Positions 53,391-62,431 of a stretch of 62,624 bases of DNA are shown piece by piece. The translations under genes were made by a program, and so were the position numbers. Below the pieces are notes generated by a model. That model was not told the origin of the DNA. It worked only from the letters and a program-made list of their open reading frames with translations, and ran no database searches. This stretch comes from Methylosinus sp. Ce-a6 (GTDB lineage Bacteria > Pseudomonadota > Alphaproteobacteria > Rhizobiales > Beijerinckiaceae): NCBI RefSeq assembly GCF_009811655.1, contig NZ_BGJX01000021.1, positions 1 through 62,624 on the forward strand, in the 5' to 3' direction. The first letter of the stretch is position 1; every line of letters starts with the position of its first letter.

Positions 53391-56011
53391 TGGGCCCCCG
53401 CCGTCGTCGCCGCTCTCGCGAAGTCAAGCCGCACCCGGCGTTCGTCGGCGGTGCGCTCGCACGGCCGCGCGTCGTTTCGCATCTCTTCTCGTTTCTCGCC
53501 GCGCTGCTCGCCGCCGCGCCGGTCGCCGCGCGCGCCCAGACGCCCGCGGCGCCGCCCGGGAGCGCGCAGCGCATGGTGGTGGAGGCCAAGGAGCTCGCCT
53601 ATGACGAGCGCCGCAATGTCGTCACCGCGCTCGGCTCCGTGCAGATCTATTACAAGGGCCGAATGCTGGAGGCGGACCGCGTCGTCTATGACCGCAATAC
53701 GCAGCGCGTCTTCGCCGAGGGTCACGCCAAGCTGACCGAGACGAATGGAACGGTCGCCTACGCCGATCGCTTCGACTTCACCGACGATTTCAAGAACGGC
53801 TTCATCGAAAGTCTCCAGGTCGAGAGCGCCGAGAGCACCCATTTCAGCTCGCCCCGCGCCGAGCGCGCGGGCGAGGTCACGACCTTCGAGCAGGGCGCCT
53901 ATACGGCCTGCGACGCCTGCCAGGACGATCCGACCAAGCCGCGTCTGTGGACGGTCCACGCCAAGCGCATCGTCCACGACAATGACGAGAAGGTGATCTA
54001 TTACGAGGACGCCTCGCTCGAATTGTTCGGGACGCCGATCGCCTATGTTCCCTATTTCTGGTCGGCCGATCCGTCGGTGAAGCGCAAGTCGGGCTTCCTC
54101 AACCCGCAGCTGACCTACCGCCAGCAACTCGGCTTCGGCATTGGCGTGCCCTATTATTGGGCGCTCGCGCCCGATTACGACCTCACCATCACGCCGACGG
54201 GCTTCACGCGGCAGGGACCCTTCCTCGCCGCCGAGTTCCGTCATCGGCTAGAGAACGGCTCTTACGTGATTCGCGCCGAGGGCGCTCATGTCGGCGACCC
54301 CAGCGCCTTCACCATCGCGCCTTATGGCGCGCGCAACGAGCGCTGGCGCGGCTCGGTCTACAGCAACGGCGAATTCGCGCTCAACGACTATTGGCGCTTC
54401 GGCTGGGACGTGACCGCGCTCAGCGACCGCTATTTCCTGCAGGACTACAAGCAGTACAACAGCTTCCTGCAGAACTACTTCTTCCGCGAAGCGTCTTCGA
54501 CCGTCTATCTGACGGGACAGGGGCCGCGCAGCTATTTCAATCTGCGCGGCTACTACTTCCAGGGTCTTTCGGCGACTGACGTGCAGGCGCAGCAGCCGGT
54601 CGTGCATCCGCTGCTCGACTATAATCGCGCTTTCGACATCGACCCCGCCAAGACCTTCGGCATCGGCGGCCAGATCACGCTCGACGGCAATTTCACCAGC
54701 ACTTCGGCGAGCATCGCCAATTACGAGTCGATCCAGCCGCGCACGCTCGACTCGCTCTATGGCCTCTACAATGTGTGCCAGGTCTACTCGCCGTCCGTCG
54801 ATCCCTATAAGAGCCGCTGTCTGTTGCGCGGCGTCGGCGGCAATTACGAGCATGCGACGGCGATGGCCTCGTGGCAGCGCCGGATCATCGATCCGCTCGG
54901 CGGCTCCTGGACGCCCTTCGCCTTCACGCGCGTCTCTGGCTCTTATCTCAGCTACGACACCACCAATTCCTATGCGGCCTACAACAGCTTCTGGCAGCCG
55001 ATCCCCAACGCCGCGCAGTCGCTGTTCGTCAACGGGGCGGACAATGTCTTCCGCGGGCAGGCGACGCCGGGCGGCGGCGTCGAATGGCGCTACCCGATTC
55101 TCGCCCGCAGCAATCTCGGCGACCTCGTCTTCGAGCCGATCGCCCAGGTCGTGGCCCGGCCGAACCAGTCGTCCATACCCTCGCTCGTCAATATGGACGC
55201 GCAGAGCCTCGTCTTCGACGATTCGAACCTGTTCGAATGGAGCAAATATTCGGGCTACGATCGTTTCGAGACCGGCACGCGCGTCAATTACGGCGGCCAG
55301 GCGACGCTCGCCTTCGCCAATGGCGGCTTCGTCAATGCGCTCGTCGGCCAGTCGCGGCAGGTCGCCGGCAAGAACGGCTATTCGACGGCCGACGCCGCCA
55401 ATGTCGGCCTGTCCTCGGGCCTCGACACGCGCACCTCGGACTGGGTGGGCCGTCTCGCCGTCGCGCCTTCCTCCATCTTCAGCGTCGTCGCCAAGGGCCG
55501 TTTCGATCCGGACGGCTTGCGCGGACGCCGCATCGACGTCATCGCGTCGCTCAAGCTCGATCCGCTCACGGTCAATCTGCAATACGCCAATTACGCCTCG
55601 CAGCAGGTCATCGGCTTCGACCAGCGCCGGCAAGGCATGTCGGTGAACGGCCGCTACGACATCACCAAGAATTATTTCCTCACCGGCTCGGCCACATTCG
55701 ACATGAGCCGCTATCTCTACAATTCCTTGACCACCTCGCCGGCCATGAATATCACGCTGACGGGCAGCACCATCACGGGAATGGCTCCGTTGTTCTCGGT
55801 CGCCGCGCTGGGCCTGGGGGGCGGCTACAAGGACGAGTGCACCACTCTCTCGATCAATTACTCGTCGGTCTTCCAAGGGAACACCGCGACCGGGCTCTCG
55901 CGGAACCAGACGATCATGGTGTCGCTGCAATTGCGCACGCTGGGCGACGCCAAATTCAACTATGGGCTCGGCTCGCTCCTGCTCAACGACGGCGTGCGCA
56001 CCCAGCCCTGA
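53390..56011 (+). CDS. lptD: LPS-assembly outer-membrane protein LptD
   Basis: An 873-residue translocon inserting LPS into the outer leaflet. A basic N-terminus precedes a signal peptide (about 28-49, AARAQ). The LptA-like jellyroll domain follows (about 60-185: ALGSVQIYYKGRMLEADRVV), then a large barrel (about 200-865) with AYVPYFWSADPSVKRKSGFL. Cysteines occur at 174 and 177 (CDAC), in the middle (VCQVY...SRC) and near the C-terminus (DECTTL), which could form the inter-domain disulfides LptD needs. An exported DsbA-like protein is encoded next. Downstream surA, pdxA and rsmA, its usual companions, are absent. Confidence 0.93.
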   Translation: MGPRRRRRSREVKPHPAFVGGALARPRVVSHLFSFLAALLAAAPVAARAQTPAAPPGSAQRMVVEAKELAYDERRNVVTALGSVQIYYKGRMLEADRVVYDRNTQRVFAEGHAKLTETNGTVAYADRFDFTDDFKNGFIESLQVESAESTHFSSPRAERAGEVTTFEQGAYTACDACQDDPTKPRLWTVHAKRIVHDNDEKVIYYEDASLELFGTPIAYVPYFWSADPSVKRKSGFLNPQLTYRQQLGFGIGVPYYWALAPDYDLTITPTGFTRQGPFLAAEFRHRLENGSYVIRAEGAHVGDPSAFTIAPYGARNERWRGSVYSNGEFALNDYWRFGWDVTALSDRYFLQDYKQYNSFLQNYFFREASSTVYLTGQGPRSYFNLRGYYFQGLSATDVQAQQPVVHPLLDYNRAFDIDPAKTFGIGGQITLDGNFTSTSASIANYESIQPRTLDSLYGLYNVCQVYSPSVDPYKSRCLLRGVGGNYEHATAMASWQRRIIDPLGGSWTPFAFTRVSGSYLSYDTTNSYAAYNSFWQPIPNAAQSLFVNGADNVFRGQATPGGGVEWRYPILARSNLGDLVFEPIAQVVARPNQSSIPSLVNMDAQSLVFDDSNLFEWSKYSGYDRFETGTRVNYGGQATLAFANGGFVNALVGQSRQVAGKNGYSTADAANVGLSSGLDTRTSDWVGRLAVAPSSIFSVVAKGRFDPDGLRGRRIDVIASLKLDPLTVNLQYANYASQQVIGFDQRRQGMSVNGRYDITKNYFLTGSATFDMSRYLYNSLTTSPAMNITLTGSTITGMAPLFSVAALGLGGGYKDECTTLSINYSSVFQGNTATGLSRNQTIMVSLQLRTLGDAKFNYGLGSLLLNDGVRTQP

Positions 56012-56016
56012 CGAGC

Positions 56017-56037
56017 GAACGCCTAGAGAGGGCGTTC
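56017..56037 (+). other. Hairpin between lptD and the dsbA-like gene
   Basis: gaacgcc and ggcgttc pair around a seven-base loop six bases after the lptD stop. Without a T-tract it is more likely a processing or attenuation hairpin than a full terminator. Confidence 0.45.
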
Positions 56038-56060
56038 CGAACCCCCCGAGGAGATTCCCC

Positions 56061-56846
56061 ATGCGGCTCGCCCCTGTTTTCGAGAAACGCGCATTCGCGC
56101 GCGCCGCGGCCGCGGCGGTCTTCGGCCTCGTCGCCGTCGCCGCGCCGCTGCGCGCCGAGGCCCAGACGATGCAGAAGGCCGAGATCGAGAAGATCGTCCA
56201 CGATTATCTGATCGCCAATCCGGAGGTGATTCGCGACGCGATCGACGAGCTCGATCGCCGCCAGAAGGTCGCCGAGGCGGACTCTCGTCAGAAGGTCGTC
56301 AGCCAGAGCGCCGACAAATTGTTCAATTCCATCAATCAGGCGGTGGTCGGCAATCCGGCGGGCGACGTCACGCTGGTCGAGTTCTTCGACTATAATTGCG
56401 GCTATTGCAAACGCGCGCTCGACGATGTCGCCAAGCTCGTCGACGGCGATCCGAAGCTGCGGATCGTGCTGAAGGATTTTCCCGTGCTGGGCCCGGGCTC
56501 GGTGGAGGCGGCGGAGATCGCCGCCGCGCTGCGCCTGCAGTTGAAGCCGGACAAATTCTACGAGTTCCACCGCAAGCTGCTCGGGCTGCGCGGCTCGGTC
56601 GGCAAGGCGCAGGCGCTCGCCGTCGCCAAGGAGCTCGGCGCCGACACGGCCAGGCTGGAGAAGGACGCCAAGAGCCCCGAGGTCAAGGCCGCGATCAGGG
56701 AGGTCGCGGAGCTCGCCGACGGCCTCAATCTGAGCGGCACGCCCTCCTGGGTGCTGGGCAAGGAGGTGATCGTCGGCGCGGTCGGCTATCAGCAGCTCAA
56801 AGCCAAGATCGACAATACGCGCAAATGCGGAAAGACGGTGTGCTGA
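56061..56846 (+). CDS. Periplasmic DsbA-family thiol oxidoreductase
   Basis: A 261-residue exported protein. Residues 1-34 are a signal peptide (LRAEAQ). An N-terminal helical region (KAEIEKIVHDYLIANPEVIR, about 39-95) resembles the ScsC/DsbA-like N-terminal domain that promotes oligomerisation. The thioredoxin fold follows with active site C113-G-Y-C116 in YNCGYCK, and the cis-Pro loop GTPSWV. It has a good ribosome-binding site (gaggagat) and begins 49 bases after lptD. It could oxidise or isomerise disulfides, LptD being an attractive client. Confidence 0.88.
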   Translation: MRLAPVFEKRAFARAAAAAVFGLVAVAAPLRAEAQTMQKAEIEKIVHDYLIANPEVIRDAIDELDRRQKVAEADSRQKVVSQSADKLFNSINQAVVGNPAGDVTLVEFFDYNCGYCKRALDDVAKLVDGDPKLRIVLKDFPVLGPGSVEAAEIAAALRLQLKPDKFYEFHRKLLGLRGSVGKAQALAVAKELGADTARLEKDAKSPEVKAAIREVAELADGLNLSGTPSWVLGKEVIVGAVGYQQLKAKIDNTRKCGKTVC

Positions 56847-56932
56847 CGCGCGGGGCGGGGCTTCCTTCGCGGCGGCAATGAGGCTAGAAGGGTGCCCGCC
56901 GGCGCGGCGCGCGCCCTTCGTCCAGGACCCTC

Positions 56933-57376
56933 ATGCCCGCCGTCCATGTGATCAACGGTCCCAATCTCAATCTGCTCGGGACGCGCGAGCCGGACGTCTA
57001 TGGCCGCGCGACTCTCGACGACATAAGGGCGCGCCTGGCAGAGCTCTGCGCCGCCCGCGGGATCGAGCTCGTGTTCCGGCAGTCCAACCATGAGGGCGAC
57101 CTCGTGGACTGGATTCAGGAGGCGGGCAAGGCGGGCGCGCCCGTGATACTCAACGCCGGGGCCTTCACCCATACGTCGATCGCGCTCCACGACGCCATAA
57201 AGGGCTCTGGAGCGACGGTCGTCGAAGTTCATCTCTCCAATGTGCATGCGCGGGAGAGTTTTCGGCGTCACTCCTTCATCGCGCCCGTGGCTCGCGGCGT
57301 CATCGCCGGTTTCGGAGCCGCTTCCTATGAACTGGCGCTGGCCGCATTATTCGATCGAGAAGAAAGAAAGACCTGA
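56933..57376 (+). CDS. aroQ: 3-dehydroquinate dehydratase, type II
   Basis: A 147-residue dodecameric shikimate-pathway enzyme. NGPNLNLLGTREPDVYG carries the catalytic Tyr, FRQSNHEGDLVDWIQEA the Arg/Glu loop, and NAGAFTHTSIALHDAI and EVHLSNVHARE complete the active site. Six bases separate it from accB. The order aroQ-accB-accC is the classical alphaproteobacterial arrangement. Confidence 0.97.
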   Translation: MPAVHVINGPNLNLLGTREPDVYGRATLDDIRARLAELCAARGIELVFRQSNHEGDLVDWIQEAGKAGAPVILNAGAFTHTSIALHDAIKGSGATVVEVHLSNVHARESFRRHSFIAPVARGVIAGFGAASYELALAALFDREERKT

Positions 57377-57382
57377 GCAATC

Positions 57383-57916
57383 ATGGCGCGCAAAGTTCAA
57401 ACTCGTCGCCCCTCCACCCCCGCCGCCAAACCGAAGACCGCCGCCGCCGGAGCCGGCGTCGATACGGAGCTGCTGCGCGAGATTGCGCGCCTGCTCGGCG
57501 AGAGCGACCTGACCGAGATCGAGGTGGAGAAGGGCGATCTGCGCATCCGCGCCGCGCGCACGCCGGCCGCGGCGCCCGCCACGGCGACGATCGCGCTGCC
57601 GGCCTATGCGCCGGCGCCCGTCGCCGCCCCGCCCCAGGCGCCCGCCACCCGGCCCGCCGCCTCCGCGGCTCCCGCCGAGCACGCCGACGCGCTGAAATCG
57701 CCCATGGTCGGCACCGCCTATCTGCGGCCGGCGCCGGACGCCAAGCCCTTCGTCGAAGTGGGCTCGCGCGTCACCGCCGGCGACAAGCTGCTGCTCATCG
57801 AGGCGATGAAGACTTTCAACGACATCGTCGCGCCCAAGGGCGGCGTGGTGACGGCCATATTGGTCGAAGACGGACAGCCGGTCGAATATGGCGAACCGCT
57901 CCTCGTGATCGAGTAG
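57383..57916 (+). CDS. accB: Biotin carboxyl carrier protein of acetyl-CoA carboxylase
   Basis: A 177-residue carrier. An N-terminal interaction region (about 25-58: [20 protein letters not shown]) is followed by an Ala/Pro linker and the biotinyl domain (about 103-177). The biotin attachment site is K143 in [11 protein letters not shown], slightly varied from the usual EAMKLMN but with EAMK intact. It is eight bases from accC, forming the biotin carboxylase half of the fatty-acid committing step. Confidence 0.97.
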   Translation: MARKVQTRRPSTPAAKPKTAAAGAGVDTELLREIARLLGESDLTEIEVEKGDLRIRAARTPAAAPATATIALPAYAPAPVAAPPQAPATRPAASAAPAEHADALKSPMVGTAYLRPAPDAKPFVEVGSRVTAGDKLLLIEAMKTFNDIVAPKGGVVTAILVEDGQPVEYGEPLLVIE

Positions 57917-57923
57917 GGCGCCC

Positions 57924-59282
57924 ATGTTCGACAAGATCCTCATCGCCAATCGCGGCGAAATCGCGCTTCGCATCCAGCGCGCCGCCAAGGAGCTCGGCAT
58001 AGCGACCGTGGCCGTGCATTCGACCGCCGACGCCGACGCCATGCATGTGAAGCTCGCCGACGAATCGGTGTGCATCGGTCCGCCGGCGGCGCGCGAATCC
58101 TATCTCAACATTCCGGCCCTGCTCTCGGCCTGCGAGATCACCGGCGCCGACGCCGTGCATCCGGGCTATGGCTTTCTCTCGGAGAACGCCCGCTTCGCCG
58201 AGATCGTCTCCGAGCACGGCCTCACCTTCATCGGGCCGAAGGCCGAGCACATCCGTCTGATGGGCGACAAGATCGAGGCCAAGGCCACCGCCAGGCGTCT
58301 CGGCATTCCCTGCGTGCCCGGCTCGGACGGCCCCATCGCCGACGAGAAGGAGGGCGCGAAGGTCGCCGCCGAGATCGGCTATCCCGTGCTGGTGAAGGCG
58401 GCCTCGGGCGGCGGCGGCCGCGGCATGAAGGTCGCCCGCAGCGAAGCCGAGCTCCATTCCGCCATCGCCACGGCGCGCGCCGAGGCGAAGGCCGCCTTCG
58501 GCGACGACACTGTCTATCTCGAGAAATATCTCGACAAGCCGCGCCACATCGAGATTCAGGTGTTCGGCGACGGCAAGGGACAGGCGATTCATCTCGGCGA
58601 GCGCGACTGCTCGCTGCAGCGCCGCCACCAGAAGGTCTGGGAAGAGAGTCCGTCGCCCGCGCTCAACGACGAGCAGCGCGCCGCGATCGGCGAGATCTGC
58701 GCCAAGGCGATGCGCGAATTGAAATACGCCGGCGCGGGCACGGTCGAGTTCCTCTACGAGAACGGCGCCTTCTATTTCATCGAGATGAACACGCGCATCC
58801 AGGTCGAGCATCCGGTGACGGAGGCGGTGACCGGAATCGATCTCGTCAGCGAGCAGATCAGGGTCGCCGCCGGCTCGCCTCTGTCGCTGCGCCAGGAGGA
58901 CATCTGGTTCTGGGGCCATGCGATCGAATGCCGCGTGAACGCCGAGCATCCGTCGAGCTTTCGGCCCTCGCCCGGGCGCATCGCCTATTATCATCCGCCG
59001 GGCGGCGTCGGCGTGCGCGTCGATTCGTCCGCCTATCAAGGCTACACAATTCCGCCGAATTACGACTCGCTCATCGGCAAGCTCATCGTCCATGGCCGCA
59101 ATCGCACCGAGGCGTTGATGCGGCTGCGCCGGTCGCTGGACGAGTTCATCATCGACGGCGTCGACACGACTTTGCCGCTGTTCCGCACGCTGGTGCGCAA
59201 CGCCGACGTCCAGAACGGCGTCTATGACATCCATTGGCTCGAGCATTTTCTGGCGACGGGGGGCATAGAGCCGAGCTTCTGA
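57924..59282 (+). CDS. accC: Biotin carboxylase subunit of acetyl-CoA carboxylase
   Basis: A 452-residue ATP-grasp enzyme that carboxylates the biotin on Acc[17 protein letters not shown] starts the preATP domain, [15 protein letters not shown] is the glycine-rich ATP lid, and [32 protein letters not shown] and [16 protein letters not shown] contribute catalytic and metal residues. Full length, and the last gene of aroQ-accB-accC. In relatives aat follows; here an IS5 remnant follows 10 bases after the stop. Confidence 0.98.
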   Translation: MFDKILIANRGEIALRIQRAAKELGIATVAVHSTADADAMHVKLADESVCIGPPAARESYLNIPALLSACEITGADAVHPGYGFLSENARFAEIVSEHGLTFIGPKAEHIRLMGDKIEAKATARRLGIPCVPGSDGPIADEKEGAKVAAEIGYPVLVKAASGGGGRGMKVARSEAELHSAIATARAEAKAAFGDDTVYLEKYLDKPRHIEIQVFGDGKGQAIHLGERDCSLQRRHQKVWEESPSPALNDEQRAAIGEICAKAMRELKYAGAGTVEFLYENGAFYFIEMNTRIQVEHPVTEAVTGIDLVSEQIRVAAGSPLSLRQEDIWFWGHAIECRVNAEHPSSFRPSPGRIAYYHPPGGVGVRVDSSAYQGYTIPPNYDSLIGKLIVHGRNRTEALMRLRRSLDEFIIDGVDTTLPLFRTLVRNADVQNGVYDIHWLEHFLATGGIEPSF

Positions 59283-59292
59283 TCCACGCCGC

Positions 59293-59616
59293 TCAGCGCG
59301 ACGCGCGGCGCTCGGAGAGGGCGCAGACGGAAAGGAGCGCGTCGCGCAGTTGTGTGAGCCCCGCCTCTTTCGCCTCCTGGCGCAGGAGGCGCCAGCGGCC
59401 ATCCCGCGACCATCTCAAAAACTGCCGATAGACCGAGCTCCAATTGCCGAACTCCTCCGGCAAATCGCGCCATGCGGCGCTGGTCAGCGCGATCCACAGC
59501 ACGCCGTCGATGACGCGGCGATGGTCGCGCGGCGGGCGTCCGCGCCTTGCGCCCGTCTCTATGACGAATGGCGCGCAGAACGCCCATTCGTCCTCATCCA
59601 GCCGACCGTCGATCAC
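59293..59616 (-). mobile_element. IS5-family first-frame transposase remnant
   Basis: A 107-residue frame matches the N-terminal, DUF4096-type part of IS5-like transposases: MIDGRLDEDEWAFCAPFV, GRPPRDHRRVIDGVLWI, SAAWRDLPEEFGNWSSVYRQ and FLRWSRDGRWRLL. The catalytic DDE second part is missing, because accC ends directly downstream. It cannot transpose by itself. No flanking inverted repeats were identified with confidence. Confidence 0.82.
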
Positions 59617-59742
59617 ACCGATCCTCGAGCGATCAGTCGAGACTGACTCGACTCGCCGTGAATGCCGCGTCGCCCTGACTATATGGGTCGGGAGCCGTAC
59701 GTATCCCCCAAATGGAGTAGACGGAGGGGGAAAGGCGAGCCT

Positions 59743-60825
59743 TCAGGGAAGCGTCGTTCGCGACAGGAGCCGCACGAGCTCGACTTGGCGCGACGCTCCG
59801 GTCTTGGCGTAGACGGCTCTGATCTGCGTTCGGACGGTTTCCGGCGAGACGCCGTGATCAGTGGCGATTTCGAGCGTCGTCCGACCCGCGACGATCGCGC
59901 GCGCGACCCGCGCTTCGGCCGGGGTCAGATCGAACAGGCCCTGCAGCAGCGTCGCCTCTGGAGCCGCGCCGGCCGTCAATTCTGTGGCGACCAGCAGCAC
60001 GTCGCCGGCCGCGAACACATCCTGCGCCGCGCGGCGGATCGGCGCGAGATGCAGCACGAGCGGCGGTCGGCCCATGCGCGCGGCGATAGACAGAGATTGC
60101 ACGCCCGTGGGCGCGCCGGCGATGCGCAAGCGGGCGAGCGCCCGCTCGAACAGCGCATCGGCGCGCGGATCGGAGATGACGGCGCGCTCGCGCCGGTCCT
60201 GCACGAGCGATGGGACGAAGCGCGCGAACAGATCATTGGCGAGCAGCAGCCGATGCGAGCGCGACAGCACGGCCGCGGGGAGGCCGAGGGCGCGCATCGT
60301 CTCGGCTGCGGCGCGCGCCCGCTCGAGCCCGAGTCGCGCGGCGACGAGCGCCGCGCGGGCGAGATGGCCGCCGATCGCATCCAGCGAATCGAGCATTGCG
60401 CGATCGAAGGGACCATCGGCGAAACGCTTCTCCCAGCTGAAGATGAGCGTGTCGCCGGTCGGCGGCGCAGCGATCCGGCCGGCGCACCAGCCGAGGCCCA
60501 GGCTGCGCAGATAGGCGTAGGTCGGATCGACGTCCATCTCCTCGGGCGAGAACATCTCGTGGTCGCAGATGAATCCCGCGGCGCCGACAGCGAGGCTGCG
60601 CGCCGGACGCGGATTGCGCGCCGCCCATCCTTTCTCGATGAATTCCGCGAACATGGGGGCGATGCGCGGCGACGCCGTCCATCCCGAAAATTGCGGGTTG
60701 CTCGCGAATAATACGCCGCCGAAGGAGCCGCTGAGCGCGGAGATCGCGTCAAGAACGTCGGGCCAGAGCTCCGGGACGACGGCGGCCTCATAGATGCGGT
60801 CGGCCAAGCTATCGAATTTCGACAT
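59743..60825 (-). CDS. LuxR-type HTH transcriptional regulator
   Basis: A 360-residue protein with a C-terminal LuxR/FixJ-type helix-turn-helix (about 297-355: FDLTPAEARVARAIVAGRTT, then VSPETVRTQIRAVYAKTG). The N-terminal 280 residues are unlike autoinducer-binding or receiver domains. They may contain a PAS/GAF-like fold (FSGWTASPRIAP, GLPAAVLSRSHRLLLANDLF). It is therefore probably a one-component regulator responding to an unknown signal. It is a single gene with its back to the UDP-glucuronate decarboxylase gene. Targets are unknown. Confidence 0.85.
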   Translation of the reverse strand: MSKFDSLADRIYEAAVVPELWPDVLDAISALSGSFGGVLFASNPQFSGWTASPRIAPMFAEFIEKGWAARNPRPARSLAVGAAGFICDHEMFSPEEMDVDPTYAYLRSLGLGWCAGRIAAPPTGDTLIFSWEKRFADGPFDRAMLDSLDAIGGHLARAALVAARLGLERARAAAETMRALGLPAAVLSRSHRLLLANDLFARFVPSLVQDRRERAVISDPRADALFERALARLRIAGAPTGVQSLSIAARMGRPPLVLHLAPIRRAAQDVFAAGDVLLVATELTAGAAPEATLLQGLFDLTPAEARVARAIVAGRTTLEIATDHGVSPETVRTQIRAVYAKTGASRQVELVRLLSRTTLP

Positions 60826-60918
60826 GGACGACGTCCTCGGGCGCCGAGTGCGACGGAAACGTGATTTCCGGCGCCTCGACTGGAGCGCGGCGTCGCGCCA
60901 GGAGTCTTTTGTTTCGAC

Positions 60919-60965
60919 GCGTTTCCGACGCCGAACCGGCGTCCACTTCGGCTGGAAACGCTCTA
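60919..60965 (-). repeat. Dispersed 47-bp palindromic repeat, copy 2
   Basis: This is the inverted second copy of the unit at 840-886 (gcgtttccgacgccgaaccg to tggaaacgctcta), with about three differences. The minus strand continues into an AAACAAAA spacer, as in copy 1, but without the long hairpin. The last three bases, cta, are the stop codon of the uxs gene read on the minus strand. Confidence 0.8.
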
Positions 60966-61919
60966 ATCCTCGCGGGCGCGACCGAGCAGCTCGTCGAAAT
61001 AAGCGATGGTGCGAAGGAGCCCGTCGCGCAAGGGAATTGTCGGCTGCCAGCCGAGCAGGCGCTCTGCGGCGGAAATATCCGGTCGGCGCTGCTTGGGATC
61101 GTCCGCCGGCAGCGGCTCGAAGACGAGCTTCGACCGCGAGCCGGTGAGGTCGATCACCTGCTCGGCGAGCTGTCTGATGGTGAATTCCTGCGGATTGCCG
61201 ATATTGATGGGGCCGACGACGTCGTCGGGCGAATCCATGAGCGCGGTGAAGCCGCCGATGAGATCGTCGACATAGCAGAAGGAGCGAGTCTGCTGGCCTT
61301 CGCCATAAATGCTGATCGGCTCGCCCTTGAGCGCCTGCACGATGAAATTCGAGACGACGCGCCCGTCGCGCGCATGCATGCGCGGCCCATAAGTATTGAA
61401 AATGCGCACGACTTTGATCTTCAGCCGATGCTGGCGATGATAGTCGAAGAACAAGGTCTCGGCGCAGCGTTTTCCTTCGTCATAGCAGGCGCGCGGCCCG
61501 AGCGGATTGACGTTGCCCCAATAGGATTCCGGCTGCGGATGCACGGCGGGATCGCCGTAGACCTCGGAGGTCGACGCCTGGAACACTTTGACCTTCAGCC
61601 GCTTGGCGAGGCCGAGCATGTTGATCGCGCCGATGACGCTGGTCTTCGTCGTCTGCACCGGATCGAATTGATAATGGATCGGCGAGGCGGGGCAGGCGAG
61701 ATTGTAGATTTCGTCGACCTCGACGAACAGCGGAAATGTGATGTCGTGGCGCAGCAGCTCGAAACTCTTGTGGTCGAGCAGATGGTGGATGTTCTTGCGC
61801 TGGCCGGTGAAGAAATTATCGACGCAGAGGACCTCGTGCCCCGCCGCGATCAACCGCTCGCACAAATGCGAACCGAGAAAACCCGCGCCACCCGTGACCA
61901 GAATCCTGCGGCTTTCCAT
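60963..61919 (-). CDS. uxs: UDP-glucuronate decarboxylase (UDP-xylose synthase)
   Basis: A 318-residue short-chain extended dehydrogenase that converts UDP-glucuronate to UDP-xylose for polysaccharide synthesis. [14 protein letters not shown] binds [22 protein letters not shown] is the family signature, STSEVYGDP contains the catalytic Ser, and [14 protein letters not shown] contains the YxxxK pair. [20 protein letters not shown] is also characteristic. It ends at a TAG that forms the end of a dispersed repeat. No other polysaccharide genes are nearby in the window. Confidence 0.93.
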   Translation of the reverse strand: MESRRILVTGGAGFLGSHLCERLIAAGHEVLCVDNFFTGQRKNIHHLLDHKSFELLRHDITFPLFVEVDEIYNLACPASPIHYQFDPVQTTKTSVIGAINMLGLAKRLKVKVFQASTSEVYGDPAVHPQPESYWGNVNPLGPRACYDEGKRCAETLFFDYHRQHRLKIKVVRIFNTYGPRMHARDGRVVSNFIVQALKGEPISIYGEGQQTRSFCYVDDLIGGFTALMDSPDDVVGPINIGNPQEFTIRQLAEQVIDLTGSRSKLVFEPLPADDPKQRRPDISAAERLLGWQPTIPLRDGLLRTIAYFDELLGRARED

Positions 61920-62232
61920 GTGAGCGCCCTGGATCGTCCCGAAGAACAGCGTTTGTCGAATTGCGATTCGTCACGACACTGCAATTCCAGATAGCATTCC
62001 GCCCCCCGTGGCGCAACGCCGACGCTCTCGTCTCGAAGGCCAGCTTCGCGAGCGCAATTCAATTCTCGACCGGATGATGCGCCTGATGGCGCGTTTCGGA
62101 TCGGCGGCGAAGGCTTCTCTCGCGGATCGATTGTCCGGTCCGAGGGACGCCGGTGTCCTTGCTCTTTTCCCGAGGAGCGCAGCAGCGTATAGAAAGGCCG
62201 GACGTCGAAACGCCAAGTGATCGTGTCAGCGC
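61920..62232. other. Intergenic region upstream of uxs and tRNA-Thr
   Basis: These 313 bases lie between the divergent uxs start and the tRNA gene. The sequence ttgctc (about 62158) with tatagaa (about 62189) could be the -35/-10 pair for the tRNA. No gene was recognised. Confidence 0.4.
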
Positions 62233-62308
62233 GCCGGTTTAGCTCAGCTGGTAGAGCAACTGATTTGTAATCAGTAGGTCGCGGGTTCGAATCCTGCAAC
62301 CGGCACCA
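62233..62308 (+). tRNA. tRNA-Thr (UGU)
   Basis: Acceptor GCCGGTT pairs with AACCGGC, the D-arm is TAGCTCAGCTGGTAGAGC, the anticodon loop is TTTGTAA (anticodon UGU), the T-arm is GGTTCGAATCC, and CCA is encoded at the 3' end. Downstream DNA carries an integrase-like fragment, so the tRNA 3' end is a likely attachment site. Confidence 0.95.
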
Positions 62309-62431
62309 CCTCTCCATCTCAGATTGTCCGAGAATGTCCGAAAATCCCTGAAAAACAAGCAAGTATCGGCAAAATAGCGTCCGAGGAGGTCTAACGGCGC
62401 GCGTTGGTATCCGTCGCAAAGGTTGGTATTT

